Shown here: piece by piece, positions 30,401 through 38,528 of the stretch
Numbering within the stretch: position 1 is the stretch's first letter
Layout of the letters: each line of letters starts with the position of its first letter
Origin: Pseudomonas sp. RIT409
GTDB taxonomy: Bacteria; Pseudomonadota; Gammaproteobacteria; Pseudomonadales; Pseudomonadaceae
Assembly: GCF_003052515.2 (NCBI RefSeq)
Contig: NZ_QARE02000006.1
Span: forward strand, 1-64,000
Direction of reading: 5' to 3'
DNA length: 64,000 bases
Position numbers and translations under genes: made by a program
Notes under the pieces: model-generated
The model's input: only the letters and a program-made list of their open reading frames with translations
Databases searched by the model: none
What the model was told of the DNA's origin: nothing

Positions 30401-33400
30401 CCCCCTTGAGCGCAAGCTGCGAGACGTGGCAGACACCACCACAGGTCGTAGCGACATGCTGAGCCAACTGATCTGGAACAGCGTCGAGATCATTGCCACC
30501 GTCATCACCTTGCCGTTTCCTCTGGCTGCGTTTGCGGTAGGCGTCACGCTGTCACTTCGGGACAGTCTTCACGCCCTGCAAGCACTGACGGGCGAAACAC
30601 CGGAAGACGCCAGCGAACTGATTCTGGCGGCGATCCTCAACATGGCCGGCGCCGTGGGTGACCTCGATCAAGGGTTGAAGGGCTTCGGCGGGGTGTTGCG
30701 CAAACTTGGCAAACACTCCAGACCCGGCATGGGCCCTGCGTTTAAACCCGAAGCCGTGAGACTGAGCGCACCGGAAAAGCTCTACCCTGTCTCGCTGGGG
30801 GACGAGCCGTTCCTGGTGGCCAAACCCAACGCGAACGGACACGCGCAGGTGTACCATAACCCTGGCTTCGAAGCCGATGAGGTGTTCCCTACCGGTCATT
30901 ACGCGACCCGCAACAACACCGGTACCTGGCAGCCGCTAGAAGATCTCCCGACGCAACGCAGCGCCCCTCGCGCCGTCGACCTGTCTCTGGAAGGCATGCC
31001 ACGAGCGACCGAAGGCCATGCCGCAGGCGTCAGTCTGGCCAACGGTAAGTGCTACATCGAAATGAACGGTTCGAGCTTTCAGGTTCATTACGACACAAGC
31101 CTGATGTGTTGGCACATCGTGGACCCTGAAAACCCCTTCTCGTTTTTCGGCCGTCAGCCGGTGCGGCTGAACGAGAAAGGACAGTGGCATACCGTCGAAC
31201 GCCCGGGGCTGCGTGGTGGTGCTGACCGCGCCACCCCGCACAGCCCTCAGACGAGCGAGTCCGTACCCGTAGGGCTGTCAGCCTATGAGTTGCCGAGAAA
31301 CCTGCAACCGTACCTCGACGAAATCCTCACAGGCTCCTCGCTCGACCCTGTCGGACTTGGCGTGGAGGTGTATTTGGCTGAACGATTTGCGCAATACCGT
31401 CAGACGTTTGCCCAGCTCAGGGAAAACCTCTACCGCGATGCAAATACGTTTTTCTCCAACCCATTGGTCATTCCGCCGCGCCCCTCACTTCCGGCCGTCG
31501 ACGACGTCAGCACCTTCGCGGGTTTTCTGGAAGACGTCTTCAATTACAGTAATGGCCTGGTGCTCAGTGAGGCGCCTGCGTCCGTCGCGAGTAAAAAACT
31601 CTTGATGAGCCACATGCAGACGCTGGTCGATCAGCGCGTGGAGGTGCTGTACATCCCTCACGTGTTCACCGACAAACATATGGCCAAGCTGGCGAAGCAT
31701 CACGCCAAAGGTTCGCGCGTACGCTCCGGTTCCCATGAGATCAAATACCACCTGAAATACCTGAACGGTAAGGCGCTGGATAATCTGAGCCGCGAGTACG
31801 ATTACTACCACCTCATCAAACAGGCCCATAAGCACGGTATTGAAGTCCGCCCCTTGAGTTCCTCGGTCAGCTATCCGCTGGAGATGCATCCGGTGGCCAG
31901 TGCCGGGGGAGACGCCACAGCGGGTCAAAAAATGAGCAATTTCTTCGGCCACAAGCTGATCAGCAGCGACGTCAGCGCCCATCCTGCAAAGCGCTGGGTA
32001 GCCTTGGTCGACCCCAGAATGGCCACAACCCACGATCAAGTCCCCGGCCTGACGCAGTTGCAAGGGTGTATCAGCGCGCACATCGAGCAAGCCCCAGACG
32101 GCTTGGCGACACGCGTCCAGCGTAACGCCGAGCTGGTAGACGCAAGCGCGAGCAGCACAGCCTGTGATTTCAAGATCGAAGTCGGTGACGCCCGCTACGC
32201 CGACACGCCTGCGGCGGGTGCCAATACCCCGTTACCCGCTCCCGATTCCGACGCGCTGGTGACGGCCATTCGCTCGCCGGAAGACATCGGCTTCCGCTGG
32301 GATGAATTTGCGGGTTGGCGCCGCGTCACCTCTGAACAGTGGCTGGCCGAGCACCCTCCGACCGCTGTCCAGCATTCCCTGTTCGACACCGCCTATAACA
32401 TGCCTGGGGAAAACCGCGAGGCGATGTTCAAACTCGCCTATTTCAAATCAAAGGGGCTGAACAGCGACTATTTCTTCTTCGATGACGAGTTGACTGTGGT
32501 TCAGGACAAGTTCTTTGACCTGCGAGCCAAACTGCGCAACGACGCTCGCGCCATCCTGACCGCGGACCTGCCACCACGCCCAGCCATGCCCGCGCTGGTA
32601 CCCACGCCGGACAACGCAGAGTTCATCCGACGCCTGTACCAACACACCGATGGTATGGTGGTTGGCGAGTATCACGCCTCCGTCGGCAGCAAGCGATTCA
32701 TCATCGACCACCTGCCCTTGCTCGCCGAACAACAGGTGAAAACCCTGTACCTGGAGCACCTGCTGACAGACTTGCACCAAGCCGATCTGGATCGCTATTT
32801 CGAAACCGGCCAGATGACCAAGCGCCTGCTGCACAGTCTCAAGGCGCTCGACAACGGCCACATAACAGACCCGAGAAAGGTCTACAACTTTGAGCAACTG
32901 GTGATCAAGGCACGGGAGCACGGTCTTGAGGTACGCGCCATCGATTGCGCCGCGAGTTATCACCTCAAAGGCCTGCCGGAAACCACCTCATCCACGCGCC
33001 AGGAGATGATGAATTACTTCGCTTCGCGCACGATCCGTCAGCATCAGGCAGTGATGGGTAAGCATAGGTGGGTAGCGCTGGTCGGAAACAGTCACGCCAA
33101 CCGATATAAAAACGTACCGGGGCTCGCTGAGCTGGAGGGCGCTATCGGTGTGAGGCTGGACGATGTGTCTGCCGGGACGTCACGGGGTGTATTCATCGAC
33201 CCTGGAGAGGACCTGCGCCGACCGATGAGTAATCAGACCGAATTCGTCAAAAGTGACTTCATGGTGGAGATGGAGAATTTGAACATCTCGCAGGTCGTGC
33301 GCGCACCGCAGCCGATGTCGCTGGAGCAGCGTCTGGCAAGACCGGGTCAGTTCGTGACAGAGCAGATAGGTGACACGCATTTCATCTGCCATCGTTCCCG

Positions 33401-33557
33401 GGACCGTGCGATTTACCGCACGCCTGTGCAGGTGAGTGCTCAAGGCAAAGTATTCGTCGACCGCCCGAGCTGGGCAGCCGTGCACTTGCAGCCTTACAAC
33501 AACATCGATGCGCTGATCATGGCACTGGAGGACATCAACCTGACCCGCGTTGGGTAA
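27498..33557 (+). CDS. giant DUF6543-type (dermonecrotic) toxin with two tandem Tiki/EreA/PMT-C2-like domains
   Basis: About 2019 residues, no signal peptide. ATG 27498 is chosen because AAGGAAG lies 9 bp upstream; the frame runs up to 27417. Residues 1 to about 980 match the Pseudomonas DUF6543/dermonecrotic-toxin type. A hydrophobic stretch at about 986-1030 (VEIIATVITLPFPLAAFAVG) could insert in membranes. Two homologous domains follow at about 1334-1530 and 1704-1891. The second has GEYH (Glu1724, His1726), LEH (Glu1753) and GNSH (His1866), matching the Glu/His set of the Tiki/EreA/ChaN/PMT-C2 superfamily. In the first the equivalents are SEAP, IPH and DPRM, so it is probably inactive. 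No immunity gene is adjacent. Domain names are inferred from patterns. Confidence 0.72.
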   Translation: MHRITPAPSSPEATHRQATEALQRLSQSDSALSAELAQLPTITQTLVDALNSNDAPLIEQETADFLQRLDTWWNAPSHSGLRRRQLFTDHLESALRDEVILKCHEGRLTPSAAESLTTPAPQQNEATREQPQACSLHVRLDERTTVEIRGALVMSHPTGSTLLALPGIGLSEFPTLTALLKTLVEWLNDETLRRVLLINADQRHQASVFSVADDQDLFLSPFGQRDVVLHVITGAPYRFALQRQLEKQREDIIYACGDGRRTNPDRHAERITAAMRMPGLFGPASMLQQRERLLAESALRAKLPHWVKMAPAADLQTYVGHLKRYDQARDALSSALNGATSAQDFAQISLRTRLANDLGYDLDPATISVSTQRLLPVTGEPYTVTRSLPELALHGLHPNDEQEDSAFLTHTTLRLNDAPIGSHHAALTPAYLARIIDELQLRIHFADHQRTAYAKPGHQKLMRDVLHLQIVESAMAGKMQGHISATDLALIETIGTTSDLNGTGLCVQQLNLDESATLGRILLFRKQATQNEQGRLVMFTADAPGDRRVYSFASETQLLEELVGWSARPQMREYLLSQLPAELRPGIQASLDALALKPMPEPQFLRLTGLANYETALSTLVTQTIETNLSDLCTRTPDWYVNATAAQRQQLVALEDAAAGAIRNYAAKPHTQVQAFEDYVRQRASEKISQLLNVPVGTVDPDSVIIHSERETLSYTRMIRNGYDDSIGFINPSADTMATFSGPEGVDLSPLTPARVAGSVRGKWLADDYAALVQRSLLDPQSAGYDYRRRTSTAITRLQMQSAALRSYLKGHIDAEQYQWLDAIICKVQRSDADTRTRFPVYPLQIHIDKPFIASRLHLLDQLVIPDTHLIHVETIQGCYVLLPTGTRHSALLYTPETPDGIEFRLFSSFVESLEQPGMIDYYKDRCRIGIRRVMSFFLNDMKKGNAHKAPFVPKNPISDFAQTCFNRPLERKLRDVADTTTGRSDMLSQLIWNSVEIIATVITLPFPLAAFAVGVTLSLRDSLHALQALTGETPEDASELILAAILNMAGAVGDLDQGLKGFGGVLRKLGKHSRPGMGPAFKPEAVRLSAPEKLYPVSLGDEPFLVAKPNANGHAQVYHNPGFEADEVFPTGHYATRNNTGTWQPLEDLPTQRSAPRAVDLSLEGMPRATEGHAAGVSLANGKCYIEMNGSSFQVHYDTSLMCWHIVDPENPFSFFGRQPVRLNEKGQWHTVERPGLRGGADRATPHSPQTSESVPVGLSAYELPRNLQPYLDEILTGSSLDPVGLGVEVYLAERFAQYRQTFAQLRENLYRDANTFFSNPLVIPPRPSLPAVDDVSTFAGFLEDVFNYSNGLVLSEAPASVASKKLLMSHMQTLVDQRVEVLYIPHVFTDKHMAKLAKHHAKGSRVRSGSHEIKYHLKYLNGKALDNLSREYDYYHLIKQAHKHGIEVRPLSSSVSYPLEMHPVASAGGDATAGQKMSNFFGHKLISSDVSAHPAKRWVALVDPRMATTHDQVPGLTQLQGCISAHIEQAPDGLATRVQRNAELVDASASSTACDFKIEVGDARYADTPAAGANTPLPAPDSDALVTAIRSPEDIGFRWDEFAGWRRVTSEQWLAEHPPTAVQHSLFDTAYNMPGENREAMFKLAYFKSKGLNSDYFFFDDELTVVQDKFFDLRAKLRNDARAILTADLPPRPAMPALVPTPDNAEFIRRLYQHTDGMVVGEYHASVGSKRFIIDHLPLLAEQQVKTLYLEHLLTDLHQADLDRYFETGQMTKRLLHSLKALDNGHITDPRKVYNFEQLVIKAREHGLEVRAIDCAASYHLKGLPETTSSTRQEMMNYFASRTIRQHQAVMGKHRWVALVGNSHANRYKNVPGLAELEGAIGVRLDDVSAGTSRGVFIDPGEDLRRPMSNQTEFVKSDFMVEMENLNISQVVRAPQPMSLEQRLARPGQFVTEQIGDTHFICHRSRDRAIYRTPVQVSAQGKVFVDRPSWAAVHLQPYNNIDALIMALEDINLTRVG

Positions 33558-33569
33558 GGTTTACACCAC

Positions 33570-33595
33570 AGTGGTGGCCATACAGCGCCACCACT
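33570..33595. terminator. hairpin between convergent toxin and kinase genes
   Basis: AGTGGTGGC and GCCACCACT form a perfect 9 bp stem with an 8 nt loop 13 bp after the toxin stop. No U-tract follows on either strand, so it is a weak or 3'-protective hairpin. Confidence 0.45.
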
Positions 33596-33601
33596 TGAAC
33601 C

Positions 33602-35041
33602 TCACGAGAGCTTCGGCAGGCGCTGCTCCAGCAACTGGTGCAGCGCGCTGTCGGCGGGCCAGTTGCGCATGAACCGGGCGCGGTCTTTGGCAAAGGCTGC
33701 CGCGAATGCACTTGCAGAGCTGTGCTGGCACATGGCGTCGAGGTCGATCAGCGCCCAGCGATCCTGATGCCAGAATACATTGTGCCCTTTCAGATCACCG
33801 TGGCTGATGCGCTCACGCACCAACTGGGCGAACAGGCGATCCAGCGCCTGCAACTCGGTTTCCGGCGCATCGCCGGAGGCCACGTAGGGCGCGAACCGTT
33901 CGATGATGTCCGGCCCTGGCAAATACTCCGTCACCAGGTACGCCTTGCGTCGCAGCCAGAAAAAACGCTGCTCCAGCAATGCCAGTGGTTTTGGCGTTGC
34001 GATACCGAGAAACATCAGGCGGTTGCCCTCGCGCCAGGAGTGCCAGGCCCGGCTCGGGCGCCAGAAACGCTTGAGCCAGTGAGCGAAGTTCTTGATGTTG
34101 TAGCGCTTGATCACCAGCGCCCGCCCATCGACGTCGGCTTTGGCCACACTGGCCGCGCCACCGGTTTTGTAAAGGTGGCCGCGGTCGATCAGCGTATCGG
34201 CCTGCTCGAGCACCGGCACCATCGCGGCCTCTTCTTCGCGGCGAATCGCGCGCAGACCGAACGGGCCGTCGCTGACGCTGAACAAACTGCACTCACGACC
34301 GACCTTGATCAAGTAATCCGCCAGGCGCCACCGACTGACCTTGTCGATCTGCTTCTGTAGCGCCTCGACCGGCAGGGCATGTTCGCCATTGCTCAACAGG
34401 TAGTAGACCAACAGTTCTTCAGTGAAGGGCTCCAGTGCCTTGGGCAATTGGGCGAAGAACACCCCGAGGTTTTCCAGCACTTTCTGACGAGACAGCGGCT
34501 TGCCCGGCTCCTCGGTCCGAATGCCGGCACCGTCGATCAGGTACAGATGGCCGTTCTGGCGGAGCAGATTGTCCAGGTGCAAGTCTTCCTGCCACAGACC
34601 TTTGGCGTGCATCTGGCCGATGGCGCCGAGCGCTTCGCTGAGCACGGCGGTCTGCTCATCGGCGAGCGGGGGCAGGTGCTCGACCGCCTTCCAGGCATCG
34701 CCGAGGGATTGGGCGCGATCGAGAAATTCGAACAACAGCCAGCCGCCCTCGCCCTCCTGCAGCCCGTCAGCCAGCAGCTTCGGCGTGGCCAGGCCTTGAT
34801 CGGCAAGCCACTGCACGCCTGTGCGCTCACGCTGAAAATGCCGCGGCGCCTTGTGCCCCACGAGCAACTTGGCCAGTACCGGACGCCCACGCCATATGCC
34901 TGCGCCCACATAGCGCTGCCCCGGCAGCACACGCAACAGGCTGAGTAACTGCAAGTCAGCAGGGCCCGCCGCATCCGCTAAAGTGATGCTCATCGGCAAC
35001 GCGGGGGTACGGCCGGCGTTTTTCAGTTCAGACAGACGCAT
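33602..35041 (-). CDS. double LPS-core kinase-like protein (two kinase domains)
   Basis: About 479 residues with two successive small-kinase modules. The first has WQEDLHLDNLL and LIDGAGI; the second has SHGDLKGHNVFW and LIDLDAM, both with the catalytic Asp/Asn pattern of the WaaP/RIO-like kinases. It is the last gene of the waaF-waaC-waaG-waaP operon (PA5006 position, from memory). ATG 35041 has GAGGA upstream. Likely phosphorylates core heptose or regulates the process; substrate unknown. Confidence 0.75.
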   Translation of the reverse strand: MRLSELKNAGRTPALPMSITLADAAGPADLQLLSLLRVLPGQRYVGAGIWRGRPVLAKLLVGHKAPRHFQRERTGVQWLADQGLATPKLLADGLQEGEGGWLLFEFLDRAQSLGDAWKAVEHLPPLADEQTAVLSEALGAIGQMHAKGLWQEDLHLDNLLRQNGHLYLIDGAGIRTEEPGKPLSRQKVLENLGVFFAQLPKALEPFTEELLVYYLLSNGEHALPVEALQKQIDKVSRWRLADYLIKVGRECSLFSVSDGPFGLRAIRREEEAAMVPVLEQADTLIDRGHLYKTGGAASVAKADVDGRALVIKRYNIKNFAHWLKRFWRPSRAWHSWREGNRLMFLGIATPKPLALLEQRFFWLRRKAYLVTEYLPGPDIIERFAPYVASGDAPETELQALDRLFAQLVRERISHGDLKGHNVFWHQDRWALIDLDAMCQHSSASAFAAAFAKDRARFMRNWPADSALHQLLEQRLPKLS

Positions 35042-35114
35042 CGGCATCCTCTTCAATCTTGCTTGATCCAGATGGCTCATCTGGCAGACAACATCACCCG
35101 CAGGGGTGAACGTT

Positions 35115-35870
35115 TTAACGATGGCTGCGCTTATGGCTGCCGCGTCTGGCCAACCGCTGCCACCATGCATCGATCAGCCCGCTGTCAATGGGGGCTTGCA
35201 GGTAGCTGGCAAGCAGCTCGCGAATTTCCGCTTCGTTCCACATCGGTGCGCGCCGCAGCAGTGGCTCGATGTCCTTGACTCGGTCGCGTTGGCCAAAGAT
35301 CGCTCTGCGCGTCTTTTCCAGGTCGATCAATTGCGCCTGATATTCGCCGCCATTGGCCTTGAGGAAAATATGCTTGGGGTAGAAACAACCATGCACCTGC
35401 CCCGCCTTGTGCAGTGTACGCGCCAGTTGGCCACAAGCCTGGAGAATTGCCAGGCGCTGAGTGGCCGCCATCTCGCCCCAATGGGTCAGCAGGGTATCGA
35501 GATCGGTCCAGCCATCCAAGGCGCGGGTCATCAGGATAGCCCGGCGCTCGCCATCGACCTTCTTCTCGCCGTAGAACACGGCGTGCAGCGCCGGTATGCC
35601 AAGCTTCTGATAAAGACGGATATTGCGAAACTCGCGGGAAAACGAGGGTTCGCCGAACGGGTGATGCAAGGTATGCGTCAGGTAATTGCTCTGGCGCTTG
35701 AGGTAGAAACCCGCTCCTTCGAGGTCCAGACGGAACACACTGCTCCATCCGCCCCGCCCGGTATTGGGCTCGTCGACGGCGTCCAGTTCAAGCGCCCACA
35801 GCGGATCAAAGGCCGCCAGGCCGTGGCGCTCCAACAGCGAACGGTCGGCATCGGCAATAAAAACACTCAT
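35115..35870 (-). CDS. InaA/WaaP-family LPS kinase
   Basis: About 251 residues. Kinase-like core with GRGGWSSVFRLDLEG, the HGCFYPKHIFL loop (cysteine where most kinases have the catalytic aspartate) and LIDLEKTR. The start at 35870 (MSVFIADADR, preceded by GAGGGG) overlaps the previous stop as ATGA. PA5007 position. Substrate and activity are uncertain because of the altered loop. Confidence 0.75.
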   Translation of the reverse strand: MSVFIADADRSLLERHGLAAFDPLWALELDAVDEPNTGRGGWSSVFRLDLEGAGFYLKRQSNYLTHTLHHPFGEPSFSREFRNIRLYQKLGIPALHAVFYGEKKVDGERRAILMTRALDGWTDLDTLLTHWGEMAATQRLAILQACGQLARTLHKAGQVHGCFYPKHIFLKANGGEYQAQLIDLEKTRRAIFGQRDRVKDIEPLLRRAPMWNEAEIRELLASYLQAPIDSGLIDAWWQRLARRGSHKRSHR

Positions 35871-36601
35871 TCGCGCCCCTCGAAAAAGCTGACGATATGG
35901 CGAATACGTTTCTTGTCCGAATCGTTCAGGCGCTGGCGCCCGCGGTATTGCAGATAGAAACGCAGTCGCTGGGTGGCGGACAAGTGGTATTTGGCGACCT
36001 TGTCCAGACATGCCAAGTCCTTGGTGATGCGGTAACGCAACATGAAGCTGACCCAGAACGCGCCGTTGGGGCAATCGATCAGGAACACCGTTGACTGATC
36101 GTCCACCAGCAGGTTGCGCCACTTCAGGTCGTTGTGGGTGAAGTGATGGTCATGCATCGTGCGGGTGTAACGCGCCACTTGCTGGCTGATCCCTTCGACC
36201 CACGCGCGATCGGCCAGGCGTTCGTCTTGGTGCTTGGCCAGCTCGGACAAATCTTCGGTACGCGGCAGCTCGCGGGTAATCAACGCCCCTCGATCGTAAG
36301 CGGCGCCCTTGCGCTCTAGCCCCCAGGCCACCACTTCGGCCGTTGGAATGCCCCACTTGGCGAAACGCTTGAGGTTTTGCCACTCGGACTTGACCCGAGG
36401 TCGCCCCAGGTAGCGTCGCAGACCTTTACCCGCAGCCGAGTAGCGCTTCACGTAATAGTGGATGCCGCCGCGCTCGACGCGGATCACTTCTGACAGCGGG
36501 TCGCGGGTCAGGCGCTCTCCCTGCAGGGCGAAGACCGCGTCCAGCGAGCCAAAATCATCGGCCAGTGCAGCGTACTCAGGTTCCAGATTCCAACCCGCCA
36601 T
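35867..36601 (-). CDS. LPS core heptose kinase-like protein
   Basis: A 244-residue kinase-fold protein with an intact catalytic loop THNDLKWRNLLV and metal-binding FLIDCP. It sits between waaP and the InaA-type kinase (PA5008 position). The start MAGWNLEPEY at 36601 overlaps the waaP stop as TGATG, so it is tightly coupled to WaaP. Probably adds a further phosphate to inner-core heptose. Confidence 0.8.
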   Translation of the reverse strand: MAGWNLEPEYAALADDFGSLDAVFALQGERLTRDPLSEVIRVERGGIHYYVKRYSAAGKGLRRYLGRPRVKSEWQNLKRFAKWGIPTAEVVAWGLERKGAAYDRGALITRELPRTEDLSELAKHQDERLADRAWVEGISQQVARYTRTMHDHHFTHNDLKWRNLLVDDQSTVFLIDCPNGAFWVSFMLRYRITKDLACLDKVAKYHLSATQRLRFYLQYRGRQRLNDSDKKRIRHIVSFFEGRE

Positions 36602-37407
36602 CAGAGCGCATCCCCGTATCGCAGCTTGCGCTGATACAGCTTCTCGGCCTTGGCCTCCAGCCAATCAAGGAGCGCCGACTCTTTGGCGAGGATCTTGCGC
36701 AGCGGCTGTTGGAAGTAGCCTTTGAGAAAGCGCAGCTTGTCGCGGCGGGTCAGGCCGATATCCAGCGCAGAAAAATAGAGCGCGGCCAGATCCTTGTTAC
36801 GCCAGCGCCGGGTGATACGCGGTCGGGTCTGAGCGCGGTGCAGATCGATCACCGACAGCTTGAAGCTGTCCGGGGTGACCGGCGTGTCGGTGTGCAGCAG
36901 GAAGTGGCACAGATAGCAGTCACGATGGTTGACCCCCGCGCGATGCATCGTGCCGACCAACCTTGCGATTTCGGCGATGTACGCCCGCTTCATTCGGGGC
37001 TCGGGCGGGACTTTCACCCAGTCGATGCTGACGTCTTCCATGCTTTCAGTGGGCGCCAGCTCTTCGGTGATGATGAAAGAATGCTGGGCGGCGGGGTTGC
37101 TTCCTCGCTCACCGTAGGCCACCGACGTCATGGTAGGCACACCAGCCGCCTTCAAGCGATTGATCGCTTCGAACTCTTTGCCGGCGCCCAATACCGGCAA
37201 CTTGGCGGTCAGCAGGTTCTTCGCGACTTCTCCCCAACCAATGCCCCGATGGATCTTGACGAAATAGCCACGGCCATTGACCTCGGTACGCAGAGTGCGG
37301 CGGTTTTCCAGCTCGCGGTACACCTGGCCCTGCAACGCCTCGACCGCTTCGAACGCATCGCGCCCGGCCCAGAGGCTCTTGAAAGGTTCTTCAAGCATCA
37401 GCTTCAT
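36601..37407 (-). CDS. waaP: LPS core heptose(I) kinase WaaP
   Basis: A 268-residue kinase that phosphorylates heptose I, essential for outer membrane integrity in P. aeruginosa. The conserved block GVNHRDCYLCHFLL and IDLHRAQTR are the catalytic and metal sites. It begins inside the end of waaG (4 bp overlap) and overlaps the next kinase gene. Confidence 0.95.
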   Translation of the reverse strand: MKLMLEEPFKSLWAGRDAFEAVEALQGQVYRELENRRTLRTEVNGRGYFVKIHRGIGWGEVAKNLLTAKLPVLGAGKEFEAINRLKAAGVPTMTSVAYGERGSNPAAQHSFIITEELAPTESMEDVSIDWVKVPPEPRMKRAYIAEIARLVGTMHRAGVNHRDCYLCHFLLHTDTPVTPDSFKLSVIDLHRAQTRPRITRRWRNKDLAALYFSALDIGLTRRDKLRFLKGYFQQPLRKILAKESALLDWLEAKAEKLYQRKLRYGDAL

Positions 37408-38528
37408 CCGCGGTGCTCCGCCAGAATCACATCCGCTGCGTGCTGCGGCATGCTGTAAAGGTCAGCCGTGTCGGCGAACGCCAGCCCGTTCCTGCCCCAG
37501 GCGGCACGCAAGGCATCATCCTTGAGCACACGTTCGAGGCAATCGTTGAGCTGGTGTTGTTCGAAGGGCTCATCGAGCACCAGGCCGCTGTCGGCCTCGG
37601 CAATGTAATGGGCGTAGCCGCACACCGCACTGACCAGCACCGGCAACCCGGCGACCAGCGCTTCGAGCAGGACGGTGCCGGTATTTTCGTTGTACGCCGG
37701 GTGAATCAACAAGTCGGCGCCCAGCAGGAAGCGCGGGATATCGCTGCGCCCTTTCATGAACGTCACGTTGTCGGTCAGGCCCAGCGCGGTGCTCTGCATC
37801 TGGAACAGCTTGGGGTCGTCCTGGCCGATGACGAACAGACGAGTACGCTTGCGCAAGTCCGCTGGCAAGGCCGCGAGCGCCTTGAGACTGCGGTCGACCC
37901 CCTTGGTCTTGAACCCGGAGCCGATCTGCACCAAAAGCAGATCGTCGGCGTCCAGCTCGAACTCGCGACGGAAGTCAGCCCGGATCTGGGCTGCATCGGG
38001 CGGCGCGCGGCGGTCCTGAGAGATGCCCGGCGGCAGCAAATGGAAACGCTCCAGCGGCGTGCCGTAATGCTTGATGAACAGCGGCTGCTGCACTTCGGAG
38101 ATCATCAGCACCTCGGTCTTGGCGTCCTTGGCGAATACCGCGCGCTCATAGTCCGCGAAATGACGATAGCGGCCCCAGTATTTGTAAAGGCCGTGGCGCA
38201 GGTTCTGCGCTTTGTCCTCATAGCACCCGTCGGCGGCGTAGTACACGTCCAGCCCTGGCATCTTGTTGAAGCCGATCAAGCGGTCCACCGGACGCTTGGC
38301 CAAGTCGGCATTCATCCAGTCGGTGAGTTTTTCGTTGCGCCGGTGATTGAAGATCGCCTTGACCGGTGCCACCAGCACCTCGAAGCCGGGAGGCACGTCA
38401 CCTTCCCAGATCAGCGTGTAGACGCGAATCGAATGCCCACGCCGCTGGCACTCCAGGGCGATGCGCATGAAATCGCGCTGCAAGCCGCCGAAGGGGAAAT
38501 ACTTATAGAGCACGAATGCCAGTTGCAT
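37404..38528 (-). CDS. waaG: LPS core glycosyltransferase WaaG
   Basis: About 374 residues of a GT4 enzyme transferring the first outer-core hexose onto heptose II (galactosamine in P. aeruginosa). Recognisable blocks: FPFGGLQRDFMRIA near the N-terminus, VQIGSGFKTKGVDRSL and the donor-site LLEALVAGLPVLVSAVCG. The start MQLAFVLYKY at 38528 overlaps the waaC stop (TGATG). Confidence 0.93.
   Translation of the reverse strand: MQLAFVLYKYFPFGGLQRDFMRIALECQRRGHSIRVYTLIWEGDVPPGFEVLVAPVKAIFNHRRNEKLTDWMNADLAKRPVDRLIGFNKMPGLDVYYAADGCYEDKAQNLRHGLYKYWGRYRHFADYERAVFAKDAKTEVLMISEVQQPLFIKHYGTPLERFHLLPPGISQDRRAPPDAAQIRADFRREFELDADDLLLVQIGSGFKTKGVDRSLKALAALPADLRKRTRLFVIGQDDPKLFQMQSTALGLTDNVTFMKGRSDIPRFLLGADLLIHPAYNENTGTVLLEALVAGLPVLVSAVCGYAHYIAEADSGLVLDEPFEQHQLNDCLERVLKDDALRAAWGRNGLAFADTADLYSMPQHAADVILAEHRG

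Noticed and set aside
33570..33595. Strong rho-independent terminator after the toxin
   Set aside because: The stem is perfect but no U-tract follows on either strand; kept only as a weak hairpin.
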